Notes under the pieces: generated by a model
Database searches by the model: none
The model's input: only the letters and a program-made list of their open reading frames with translations
What the model was told of the DNA's origin: nothing
Program-made: the position numbers and the translations under genes
NCBI RefSeq assembly: GCF_022581195.2
Contig: NC_061461.1
Coordinates: forward strand, 7,502,001-7,566,000
Direction of reading: 5' to 3'
From: Helicoverpa zea
Taxonomy: Eukaryota; Arthropoda; Insecta; Lepidoptera; Noctuidae
DNA: 64,000 bases
Shown here: piece after piece, positions 13,301-23,048 of the stretch
Numbering within the stretch: position 1 is the first letter of the stretch
Layout of the letters: each line of letters begins with the position of its first letter

Positions 13301-16300
13301 ATTCCGATAAATTCGTATAACTTATGACGAGCAGGTGCATTGACAGTCAGTTTTCTCGGTACGTCCATTATTGTAATATTACTAAATTACACACCAAATC
13401 GATGGACTAAGTATTTAATTATGTGGGTAACACACAAAAAAAACAACATTGCAAGCCTGATAAACTCTCAGTTAACTGATATCGAATAAAATATTTTTAA
13501 ACCACTTCAGAAATAAGTAAAAAAATACGCTTCGTATGCTAAGAATTCTTATCTTGCTCAAGTTACCTACATAACTGTGGGAAATAGAATACTTTTGTTT
13601 GTTCGGGAAGTACTGCGGGAGTATCAAAACATTATTGTTAGGGCATAACTTTAGAACTCGTTTAACTTCTCTAGAATATTACATAGACTATACATACTAT
13701 ACCGACGTCGGAGTATTAATTAGAACATAATCTGACACAGACTAGAATTTTCGTTGCAATGGAGGTGGGGAGGTATAAATCATTGAGCCTTTAGTTACCA
13801 GATCGTTTTTAATGATCACGGATCTTCTTCATCTTTTCAGCCACAGGCTGTCTCATGTAATTTTGACATTCGAAAAGCGCTGTTGTAAGCCTTCTTTTAA
13901 TAAATACCATTTCATTTGGACGTTCACTGTTACTTACATAATGTTAACATAGGCAAATATCATTATAGATTTTTAATCAGCCTGACTTCGTTTATGATCA
14001 CAATTCAAAATTCAAAAAACTATATTCATTTTCAGATTCGTCCGATATTCCTGATCGGAGTACAATTCCCGCATTCTGAAGTCCTTGATGGCAATCTATC
14101 GAAGGAAAGCATGGATATGGTTCGGGATAGATACACCGATTGTGATGGTGCCGCGGAGATCGAACCCCGTGACCGAGCTCAAAATGCAATGCAGCTGTAT
14201 GTTCATTCCCAGGCCGTGCCCGATAAGGTATTTAATTTTTTTTGTTGGTATATCATCAAATTACCCCTCCTACTGTGGGTGCAGCGTAAGAAACTGCCAG
14301 AATCTTATTGACTTAAACCCGCCATGTTCCTTCTTAAGACCCTTATATAGGTACGAGGACCACGGTAACTCTTTCGAGCAATCACGCAGCATATGGTATG
14401 TATCAGGTTTTGCTACGCTAAATTGAAGCTTGTTTCAAGGAGAAGTATGTTGGTAATTAAGAACAATGTCATAAAGGTCATGTTACGTAATAATAAATTG
14501 AATGGTTATAAGTACGGTATGCGCTGTAAAGGGGGAAATCTTTGTTGTCTTGACATTTTCAAATGATTTAGGTACCTATACCTAGGCAAATTAGTTTATT
14601 ATACGCATGTGCTTGATAGTACCACCTTAGTCACATTGAACTTGTTCCTTGCCTTGCCTGTACAAACACTGAACTTGTTAATAAAATCTTCATAGTTTTA
14701 GCTGTGGTTTTAGTTAGTTCTCGAAAGTTTTATTTTAACTCTGAAGCGGATTATATGCCTAGAACTTAATTCTCGCCTTCTTTGTACCTAGCTTTATTTT
14801 TTGTCTTGATGTGTTCCTTAATGCAAAAGAGCATTTATTTATAAATATAATTTATACACGTTTTTATTCTCTAACAGATTTTTTAGGTATAATAAATTAT
14901 AAATTGTAGTCGTTCTATGTTAATCGAGATGTTGCTTCAACGACCATGTAATTCATCTGCCTGTAGCACATTTTACGCAAATGGTGAAAAAATACGTGGC
15001 CCGACCATTGTTATGATTACCAGTAGAATTGTGGGTACCAGTAACTTGCCTCATCTAGCAATTGCCAGGATCGAGCCCTTTATGTTGAACGATATTCTCG
15101 GTGGACCAATCGATCGGGTCCATCGATCATACATATCTACATATAAGGTTAAGTAACGCTTGACGCCGTCGATCTCTTCCGTGTTTCGAAAGGCACGCTA
15201 AATTAGTGAGTCTCGGCTGTGGAAATGTACATCAATCATCAATAGCACATCGATTTTTTTTGCCTCCGGTGTGTATGCCGCTGTTACAGTTACAGCCTTT
15301 TTATCGTCCCACTGCTGGGCACAGGCCTCCTCTCACAGGGAGAAGGATTGAGCATTAATCACCACGCTTGCTCAATGCGGGTTGGTGATTTCAGACTATA
15401 TAGTCCAGGTTTCCTCAAGATGTTTTCCTTCACCTTTTTTATCAGCCATTGGTGTCTAAGATATACTTAGAAAGTACATACAAACTTAGAAAAGTTGCAT
15501 TGGTACTTGCCTGACCTGGATTCGAACCCGCGCCCTCACACTCGAGAGGTTGGTTCTTTGCCCACTAGGCCACCACGACTTCTAATTTAAAAAATGTATG
15601 CCGCTGTAATTCTAATTTAAAAAAAAAACTTGCTCGAAATCCTTGAGACAAAAACCGCCTAATCCATTTTTAGTACTGAAGAGAACATCTTAATATTTTT
15701 TCTGTGTATATTCGTTGCGGAATCGTTTACACGTGCCATTTTCGACACAGGGCGCTGACATCCATTCGATTGGCCGAATGTGGAAGATAATAAAAACTGT
15801 TTCCACGTGCAAAATATATTCCACTATGTTTTTTGGACTATGAACCCACCTACTAATTATCCATTTTAATCTGACGAAATCTTGTGAATCATACATGAAA
15901 GTGATTAGGAATGTGGGAAGAATAGGCATGTTAAATGTAAAATAATAAGTGGTCCGTCTTCTTTTCTCACAAAAACAACTAACGACGCAGATACAACACA
16001 ATTGAATTTTGTGTCACGTCACTTCTGATACCTCTTACCGATCTTAGTAAATATTAATGGCCTTACTACAAAAACTTAAACTTCTGTTTTACACTTGTCT
16101 AAAAAAATTGTGGCTGCAAAATGAACCATATGTCAACGTCATAATTTGTCATTTTTTTAGACAAGTCTTAAACTGACGTTTAAAAGTTTGTTGGTAAGAC
16201 GGTAAATGTTTTGTAAAAATAAAAAATACGTGTCCAATATTTTTTGCCAATTTAAAATGTGGACTATAGTTCGGCCATTCAGAGAATGCGTTCCTGACAC

Positions 16301-19300
16301 GTCGCGATTGAACTGACGACGTAACTTTGCAATGGCGTTGCAGTTACGATAAAAATATTTTTGCTGGTTGTTTACCGTTTTAACAATTGAGGAGCATTAA
16401 AACAACATTATTATATCAATAATCAATGAATGTTATAATTTTGTGCCAAACTGAGTGTCAAATAACTTGGTAAACAATATTTTTCTAAATCTATACTGCG
16501 CTATTACAAGGTTATGTCAGCGGTTTATATTTTGTAGTGCTGTGCTAAAAATAACAGGCAAGTATCGTAATCTGTTCTTATACAGTTATAATATAAAATA
16601 ATACGTTTTGATTTTCTTTTTAAGAATTGGAAAATAATGGACTATAAGACTTAATTATAACGTTTATGAAATATAAAAATAAAACTATGACCAAACCGCA
16701 TTTTTATACTTAGATTAAAAATGGTAACCCCAAATGGCGTTATGGGCCGCCATTTTGTGACGCTAAAACAGTCGTCCGTTGTCGTTTCGTGCGCATAGAC
16801 CACGTTTTTCAAGTGTTTTCGATCTGTTTTTATTTGATTACCCGGCTTTTGTTAGACCGAGATATCAGGATTGATTCTGTTATTGATAATAATATAATTA
16901 TACATGTAGGCGAAGATGATGATGAAGACACCACCTCCTCAAGCAAATCGGAGTCTGATTAATATTCTGTTCGCACATTCAATTCAATGTACTTGTAACA
17001 AAGAATAAATAAAACAATTTTATTATATGAATATTACCTTTTTTTGGTTTCCACTTAAATAACTAAAATATAAAACAAATGATTCCGCCAATTTAAAACG
17101 AAAATAATCTTAAAATAATGCGGCGGTTCATTTTGAAGGAACGGTAACGAACTCAGTGTTATGTTGTGCCCATCACTAGTCGTGACTAACTGATAGGTGT
17201 CAGGAACGCATTCTCTGAACGGCCGAAGTATAGTGTTGCATATAATGGTACAACGAACCAAAATGTTTCTTGTCATTCAACTTGTTTGTTACCCATATGT
17301 TAACAAATATGTTTATAAGTCAATAGGCGTGATGACAGGGTTAAAAAGTAGTGATTCTAATTATACTTCGGCCGTTCAGAGAATGCGTTCCTGACACCTA
17401 TCAGTTAGTCACGACTAGTGATGGGCACAACATAACACTGAGTTCGTTACCGTTCCTTCAAAATGAACCGCCGCATTATTTTAAGATTATTTTCGTTTTA
17501 AATTGGCGGAATCATTTGTTTTATATTTTAGTTATTTAAGTGGGAACCAAAAAAAGGTAATATTCATATAATAAAATTGTTTTATTTATTCTTTGTTACA
17601 AGTACATTGAATTGAATGTGCGAACAGAATATTAATCAGACTCCGATTTGCTTGAGGAGGTGGTGTCTTCATCATCATCTTCGCCTACATGTATAATTAT
17701 ATTATTATCAATAACAGAATCAATCCTGATATCTCGGTCTAACAAAAGCCGGGTAATCAAATAAAAACAGATCGAAAACACTTGAAAAACGTGGTCTATG
17801 CGCACGAAACGACAACGGACGACTGTTTTAGCGTCACAAAATGGCGGCCCATAACGCCATTTGGGGTTACCATTTTTAATCTAAGTATAAAAATGCGGTT
17901 TGGTCATAGTTTTATTTTTATATTTCATAAAAGTTATAATTAAGTCTTATAGTCCATTATTTTCCAATTCTTAAAAAGAAAATCAAAACGTATTATTTTA
18001 TATTATAACTGTATAAGAACAGATTACGATACTTGCCTGTTATTTTTAGCACAGCACTACAAAATATAAACCGCTGACATAACCTTGTAATAGCGCAGTA
18101 TAGATTTAGAAAAATATTGTTTACCAAGTTATTTGACACTCAGTTTGGCACAAAATTATAACATTCATTGATTATTGATATAATAATGTTGTTTTAATGC
18201 TCCTCAATTGTTAAAACGGTAAACAACCAGCAAAAATATTTTTATCGTAACTGCAACGCCATTGCAAAGTTACGTCGTCAGTTCAATCGCGACGTGTCAG
18301 GAACGCATTCTCTGAATGGCCGAACTATAGCAAGTTTCCCACAGTTTCATCCACGTCCCGGGATGTAGTCCCGTCCGTATGTCCCGTCCGTATCCAGATA
18401 AGATATAGCCTATGTTACTCGGGAATAGTATAGCATCCCAACAGTGAAATAATTTTTCAAATTGTTTCAATAGTTTCGGAACCTTTACACAAAAATTATT
18501 CCATTTCATTTTATTATATTAGTAAGTATAGAACGATTAGTACAGATTTACATATACACTGTTGACTGAACATCTGAACAGTACCTACCTTCCTTTTCCA
18601 GTCAGTGGCTGATTGCGTTGAAGCACTCATCGGCACCTACTTATTGAGCGGTGGACTGATAGGGGCCATCAAAGTCGTCGAGTGGATGAAGATCATACCC
18701 CCACAGGTACCTATGTTTATATTTATAAATACAGTCAAAACAGTTTATGGCGACATCATTTAGAATAACATACCGGTTACATAAGGTCCTGGCTGAATGC
18801 TATATACTATAACAACTATCGGTTTTTACGACTAAATATGAGTAGTCCCTTCGATGTCGTTATAACAGATTTTGACGAACAAAAAATGGTATTAAAAGGA
18901 TTAATTGTCCCACTGCTGCAAATGTTTTTTGAAGAACATGTAGGTAGCTAAAAATAAAATTATCGCATAAACGATAAGTACATATTTAAATATTTATTGA
19001 ACTGCTTGTCCCGAATTGAATTGAAATGAATTGTGTTGAATTACCTTGATTGTCAGTTCTCTGTTCATCTGAACTGTGCAATATTGTTAAACTGTAATGT
19101 TCTTAAAGGTTGATTCATTTAGATTTTTTTCATTAATATACATATTTTTTATGTACCATTTATGTACACAGTAAACACATGACAGAAGTATAAATAGTAC
19201 AAAGGGTATAAATAGTACAACCCACTCCCATCCTTAAATCTTGACGTACTTGAAATTTTCGTTACTGTTCTATGGATACGTAGTCCCCAAACTTAAGTAC

Positions 19301-22300
19301 ATTGTCTTGTTCCAGGATGACTTTGCAGAGTATTTACACTTGAGAGTACCGACCGCCATTACAGATAAGAAAGCGACCGAGCAAGACATCGATTTCCTAT
19401 TGAGCTATTGCAGAGATGATGTTGAGAAAATCTTAAACTACAAGTTTAATGACCCGTCTTTCCTATTGGAGGTAAATTATATTCATGAAACATTGTTTTT
19501 CTTTAAGCTACTTATTTCCTGAGACTAGCACTTCCCGCACCGGGATTAAAAGCTATTTTATTACTATCTCATTGTTAATTTGTTTTATCTCTGCCTAGCC
19601 TATCTCCAAGGGACCACTTATGTTCACGCCAAAAAGATTCAGCATTTTAACTTAAAACTTAACAAACGAACAAATAAACTCTCTTTCGCATTTATAACAT
19701 TAATAAGGATTATTTTCTGCCACTCGTTTTTTTTCATCTAATTTATTATTTATCCTTTTTACAGGCATTATCGCATCCATCATATATTCGGAACCGACTG
19801 ACTCGTTCCTACGAACGTATGGAGTTCCTAGGCGACGCCATTTTGGATTTCCTAATAACATCACACATTTTTGAACATTGCGGGGAATTGAAGCCTGGTG
19901 AAATGACCGACTTAAGATCAGCGCTAGTGAATAATGTCACTTTTGCCTCGTATGTGGTCAAACTTGGACTGCACAAGTAAGTATAGTTCAAAATAATTTG
20001 ATGGCTCTCGTCAAACATAGTACATATTTCCTTACAGCGAGTCCAGCTATTTTCCAAGTTTGGCATGAAATGGAACCATATAAACAAAAGTTTTTGAGAG
20101 TGTGCAAGCGATATAGGAAAAAAACACCCCGATTTCAATTGAAATTTAGAATAAATACGAAAATATAAAAAGTGGTTGTTGAAAAATGTGTACGCGCTTA
20201 GGTATTTATTTACCGTTCTAATCTTCAGTTTGAGCCGGCAGCTTAATTTTTGGAGCGATTTATTTATATTCGAATATATAAATACAGTCGACTCTTGTTA
20301 ATTCAAACCTGCGATATTTCGAACCTCTCGTTAATTCAAAGTTATCACGAGTTCCCTACAAAATCTCTTTATATTTCGAACTAAACCAATACATTTTTAT
20401 GCACTTGGTAATTCGAACGAAAAAAGCATTGCTATATAACAAAACGACGCGTTAATTTGAATTCTTAGTCGTCCAACACTCGAGAATTCAAAGTTGCAGA
20501 GAGGAAGAGGCGGAAAGATTGTAAGTCAGAGTCAGAGAGCAGTCTGAGTAGCAGCAATCTGTTTTGAAGCAGTATGACGGAGCTGTTTCGAAAGATTAAT
20601 TCATTCATATTATGAATACATAAGTATATGCACACAAATGTGTCTTTAAACTTTTGACATTTTTATAAAATAGCAATTAACAAATAATAATTGATCAACA
20701 CTTAATAATTCGAAGTTTTATTTATTTTTTCTCACAAATTTCGAACCATTTAATATTTGAAAAACTCGATAATTCGTAATATTTTAAGAGTCCCTCGAGT
20801 TTCGAATTAACGAGAGTCGACTGTATTATGAATTATGAATTTTAGATGTTAATATAATACTGCCATGTACCTCTAGAATGAAGATACAAATTTATTCGAC
20901 ACCTATGCTGAAGGCAATAACTAACGGATTTAATATCGATCTTCAATAAATTAATCCGTTTATGTAAATGTGACTTTTTAATTTTGAACAACATTTTATA
21001 CAGTCGGATTAATAATTCTTCCAAATAAGTAGGTATATTGATTGCAGACCACAAAATACTCATGGATCGCGCTTTTTCACATGCAACAAATTTTCTACTT
21101 TCTCCGTAGATTAAAACGAAATTTCCTCTCAATTAACCCGAACGCCTCGTTAGTTCGCTAGTAACCGATCGTTTTTAAAACGCCCAATTAACGTAATTGA
21201 TCTAGAAAAAACCTTCTGAGTCAGGAGTCCTGACCTACCTGCCTTATTTCATGTCCTTTCATCTTTCCATTTTCCGTACTAATAGAAAACTTTTTAGAAC
21301 AAACGTTATTTGACGTGACAAATTATACCTAATGTTGTGTTTCAGATTCCTTTGCTCCGAGCTAAACCCGACTTTAGACACGGCTATCATGACGTTCGTC
21401 GAGCATCAAATACAGAGGGACCACGAGATTGTTGAAGATGTACTCTATATGATGGACGAGGAAGAATGTAGTCTTGCGGAATATATTGAAGTGCCTAAGG
21501 TAACTACTAGTTTGTTTATAAAATACTATGGTCTATTTTTTGTCAGTCCATACCTGGAGAAAATATATACTGCCTATATTACTCAGGAACAGTGCAGCTT
21601 CCCAACAATGACGTTCAAACTTTGACGTTCGAAAAGTGCTGTTTTGCAGCCAAGTTTGAATAAATGAGTTTTGATTTTGATTTGATTTTAATGAAATAAT
21701 TTAAAAAAACGGTAAAGTTAAAGTAGTTTCGGAGCCTTAAGAGTACAAAAAAAACCCTCTTTTTTATATTTGTATAGATTTAAGATTCAGTTACATGAAG
21801 GTCGGCTTCAGGTCTCTATGAAGGGGAAAACATTAAATGTCCCAATTTTAAATGGTTTTTAAAATGGAAAGTACTTCTTTCCAATTTTGCTTAGGTTGTC
21901 AATTTTATTAGCAACAGAAATTTCACACTATAAATACTCCTTGGACCATTTTCGATTTGTTGTTTGTTGGTAAAAATTGGCCCTTTTACACAGAACAATA
22001 TTTTAAATTTTGCTTTATATACTGTAGGCAAGTGTTTTAATAATATGTTCTTAATACTTACCAGGTACTGAGTGACATATTCGAAGCGCTAGTGGGCGCG
22101 ATATATTTGGACTGCGGCGGCGATCTACAAGTGGTATGGTCGGTAGTTTACCGCATAATGTGTAAGGAAATACATGACTTCTCGTGCCGTATACCGCAAC
22201 AGCCCGTTAAAATATTGTACGAGAAAATACACGCGTGCCCCACTTTCAGGTGAGCTTAGCTTTTTTATTTTTTTATATTAGTGATTTTTCTGGATGGCTC

Positions 22301-23048
22301 CGGTTTCCCTTACATTAGTACAAATGAATGGGCTCTTGGTGGCCCTAGTAAGTAAAGAAGGAACAATTCGCTTCTAATATGCTTATGCTTCTAATATACA
22401 TCTTAAATATTAGATTTGTATCGTATTTATTTATTTGAAATGATAACATAGCAAGTTACGATTTAAAACGACCGATAACATTTATCAGATAGGAATATTT
22501 TTTGCACTTGCGCCACGTGCATTTAAAATATGAAGTATGTGTATTCAATCAGACGTTACTTTGCGGAAATCCATGACAATTTAAATATTTCCAACCAATT
22601 GTTAAAATTAGATATAAAATAAATTTCTGACTGGAACTCTGATCTGTGGCCGTCGCCGTCACAGCAGGCACGTTACTCCTCCTCAGACACCTTTGGAATC
22701 CGCTATTTTTTAAAAAATTATGTCATTAATCCATCAAGAGCTTTGACAGACAGATGTATGAAGGAGCTACGGTAAGGCGCCTGAGCTACCTCTGTTATGG
22801 CATCCCACCTCGCTGGACATGCGTTTTGCTGAGCGTGGCCTTAACAAACAGTTCAAATTCAATAACTTAACAAATACTTTCATCTTTTCAGGAAACCAGA
22901 AGTCATCGATCCTGACATTCCAAAGATACGGATAGGGGTTACAATCACGAAGAATGACTGGCAACACACAGTCTATGGTATTGGTCGAAACAAGGCTCAA
23001 GCAAAACGGGCCGCCGCTAAAATGGCTCTTAAAGTCTTGGGTCTTTAA
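1303..23048 (+). CDS. Dcr-2: Dicer-2-like ribonuclease III, C-terminal two thirds (5' end outside window)
   Basis: Cuts long dsRNA into siRNAs in the cytoplasm (antiviral and transposon RNAi). Exons: 1303-1441, 1854-2071, 2204-2298, 2419-2515, 2903-3014, 3610-3788, 4359-4595, 4983-5118, 14036-14227, 18602-18706, 19316-19471, 19765-19976, 21346-21499, 22065-22249, 22892-23048 (TAA 23046-23048), about 791 codons. The first exons encode PAZ. RNase IIIa has ERVETLGDSFLKF (exon 4359-4595) with its second acidic pair in SVADCVEALIG (18602-18706). RNase IIIb has ERMEFLGDAILDF (19765-19976) and DIFEALVGAIYLD (22065-22249). The last exon is a dsRNA-binding domain ending NKAQAKRAAAKMALKVL. All catalytic acidic residues are present. 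Exon phases agree at each junction; the 2298/2419 junction uses a weak GT and is uncertain. The wording of RNase IIIa and the dsRBD is nearer to insect Dicer-2 than Dicer-1 as I remember them. AATAAA signals follow at about 23110 and 23165. The helicase half is upstream. Confidence 0.85.
3819..4010 (+). mobile_element. Non-autonomous Helitron-like element
   Basis: In a Dicer intron. It begins TCTATACTAATATTATAAAG and ends with a short GC hairpin (GCCGTT with AACGGC) followed by CTAG then T, which fits the 5'-TC and 3'-hairpin-CTRR rule of Helitrons. It has no terminal inverted repeats and no coding capacity. The start sequence is a very common lepidopteran repeat end. Confidence 0.55.
4019..4215 (-). 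repeat. SINE body fragment
   Basis: Shares the GGGGTCGGCTTCCAGTC and AGTACCAGTGTT blocks with the body of the SINE at 584-915 but lacks the tRNA-like head. Diverged and truncated. It directly follows the Helitron-like unit in the same intron. Confidence 0.5.
5158..5295. mobile_element. Small foldback MITE, copy 1
   Basis: A 138-bp unit whose ends are imperfect inverted repeats (CTTACTACAAAAACTTTAA and its partner ending at 5295). It also has an internal pair around GTCTAAAAA / TTTTTAGAC. A second copy with the same order of blocks lies at 16062-16198. No coding capacity. It sits just downstream of the Dicer exon that ends at 5118. Confidence 0.6.
5345..5510. repeat. Head-to-head SINE body fragments
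   Basis: Two copies of the SINE body block face each other: CAACTATGTTTGGGTCAG at about 5351 on plus, and GGAAGCCGACCCCAACATAG at about 5480 as its inverse. Together they form an imperfect inverted repeat of about 160 bp. From 5510 to 6392 the intron is AT-rich and I see nothing else in it. Confidence 0.45.
6393..6801. mobile_element. CpG-rich MITE with long terminal inverted repeats
   Basis: A 409-bp block, extremely CpG-rich compared with the AT-rich intron. Its outer ~75 bp on each side are inverted repeats beginning GTTAGGGTGCGTCCACATCT. The remainder is built from GCGCG and CGCGAGC words in both orientations, so the whole can fold. Long open frames on both strands are by-products of the composition. 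I found no clear target duplication. Confidence 0.7.
7285..11466 (-). CDS. Jheh: Juvenile hormone epoxide hydrolase, complete
   Basis: Membrane-bound alpha/beta hydrolase that opens the epoxide of juvenile hormone to the diol, one of the two routes of hormone breakdown. Exons in coding order: 11290-11466, 10668-11060, 9637-9794, 8629-8816, 7880-8108, 7285-7498; 1359 nt, 452 residues, all junctions in phase with GT-AG. Residues 1-20 are a hydrophobic anchor, followed by PDPPEIDVQRWWGSG. The oxyanion-hole motif HGWP is at about 149-152, the nucleophile Asp at about 224 in QAGDWGS, and the catalytic His at about 424 in GGHFAALHTP. Length and motifs match the family. The ATG lies directly behind a good 3' splice site (TTTTCAG), so an upstream non-coding exon is likely. 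The gene is nested antisense in a Dicer intron. A related microsomal epoxide hydrolase cannot be wholly excluded. Confidence 0.92.
9399..9600. repeat. Dispersed repeat, common lepidopteran type
   Basis: Starts CGACCCGCCCCGGCTTCGC and runs through a block with the wording 'GAAAATCGGTTGCGAAGTTT' to TTATACTATGTAGTGAT. I recognise the wording as a widespread lepidopteran dispersed repeat, but there is only one copy here, so boundaries and class are uncertain. It lies in the Jheh intron between 9637 and 8816. Confidence 0.4.
12500..12780 (-). promoter_or_regulatory. Candidate Jheh promoter and 5' non-coding exon
   Basis: On the minus strand a splice donor (AAAGTGAGTTT, about 12505-12515) follows a stretch that could be a leader exon. 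Upstream, 12660-12775 is a local CpG-rich patch in AT-rich sequence, as seen at many promoters. The Jheh ATG needs such an upstream exon because it abuts an acceptor. No transcript evidence is available, so this is inference. Confidence 0.3.
15285..15581 (-). repeat. SINE head with attached LINE/SINE-type repeat
   Basis: On the minus strand a tRNA-like head (A box near 15571-15555, B box TTCGAATCCAGGTC near 15520) joins a sequence containing the block TCCCACTGCTGGGCACAGGC. That block recurs, inverted and partial, at 49500-49595. It is a mosaic of dispersed lepidopteran repeats in a Dicer intron. Confidence 0.5.
16062..16198. mobile_element. Small foldback MITE, copy 2
   Basis: Same block order and ends as the copy at 5158-5295, with small differences (for example TTTGTTGG against TTTTTGTGG near the right end). 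It lies in the next Dicer intron (14228-18601). Confidence 0.6.
16265..18329. mobile_element. 2.06-kb palindromic (foldback) transposon
   Basis: Two arms of exactly equal length, 16265-17232 and 17362-18329 (968 bp each), are near-identical inverted copies separated by a 129-bp spacer. I saw only scattered single-base differences. Outer ends read TATAGTTCGGCCATTCAGAG; inner ends read TATACTTCGGCCGTTCAGAG, so each arm also has its own terminal inverted repeats. TA or TATA at the edges may be target sequence, but the palindromic edge makes this ambiguous. Near the inner end each arm carries what looks like the last exon and poly(A) signal of a gene. A 231-bp derivative with the same outer ends lies at 56279-56509. 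Superfamily not assigned. It is in a Dicer intron. Confidence 0.85.
16861..16962 (+). pseudogene. Possible 3' end of a transposase-like gene inside each palindrome arm
   Basis: An open frame ends in the acidic, serine-rich stretch VGEDDDEDTTSSSKSESD, then TAA (16960-16962), with AATAAA at 17004-17009. It is preceded by a good acceptor (GGCTTTTGTTAG). The mirror copy is on the minus strand at about 17632-17734. It looks like the last exon of a gene whose upstream part is missing here. The function is unknown; transposase is inferred only from location. Confidence 0.4.
18335..18535 (-). repeat. Helitron-like or related dispersed repeat
   Basis: Directly abuts the palindromic element. On the minus strand it starts with a TTACTAATATAATAAAATG-type end, the start typical of lepidopteran Helitron-like units, and contains a duplicated 'GTCCCGTCCGTAT' word. 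Borders are uncertain. Confidence 0.35.
20283..20825. mobile_element. pogo/Tigger-like MITE with TA target duplication
   Basis: TA, then CAGTCGACTCTTGTTAATTC at the left (from 20285). The right end is the inverse, TTCGAATTAACGAGAGTCGACTG, up to 20823, then TA. The subterminal parts repeat TTCGAA/AATTCGAA words in both orientations. The TA duplication and CAGTCGAC end fit non-autonomous pogo/Tigger elements of the Tc1/mariner group. No transposase frame. It lies in the Dicer intron between 19976 and 21346. Confidence 0.7.
21564..21700 (+). repeat. 3' tail of a non-LTR retrotransposon
   Basis: The block ACGTTCGAAAAGTGCTG followed by GAATAAATGAG and a TTTTGAT repeat tail is the form of a truncated LINE 3' end. 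A related block (GACATTCGAAAAGCGCTG then AATAAATACC) occurs at 13866-13915. Both are in Dicer introns. Confidence 0.4.

Noticed and set aside
14917..15156. 79-codon plus-strand frame in a Dicer intron
   Set aside because: No matching splice sites or phase to neighbouring exons and no recognisable motif.
17055..17539. Two identical ~60-residue frames mirrored around 17300
   Set aside because: They are the same non-coding arm sequence of the palindrome read twice; no homology and no start or splice context.
1303..23048. Assignment to Dicer-1
   Set aside because: The catalytic motifs are shared, but the RNase IIIa wording (SFLKFAASLYL ... NEGQLTNIK), the spacing of RNase IIIb and the dsRBD (VYGIGRNKAQAKRAAAK) are closer to insect Dicer-2. 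A phylogeny would settle it.
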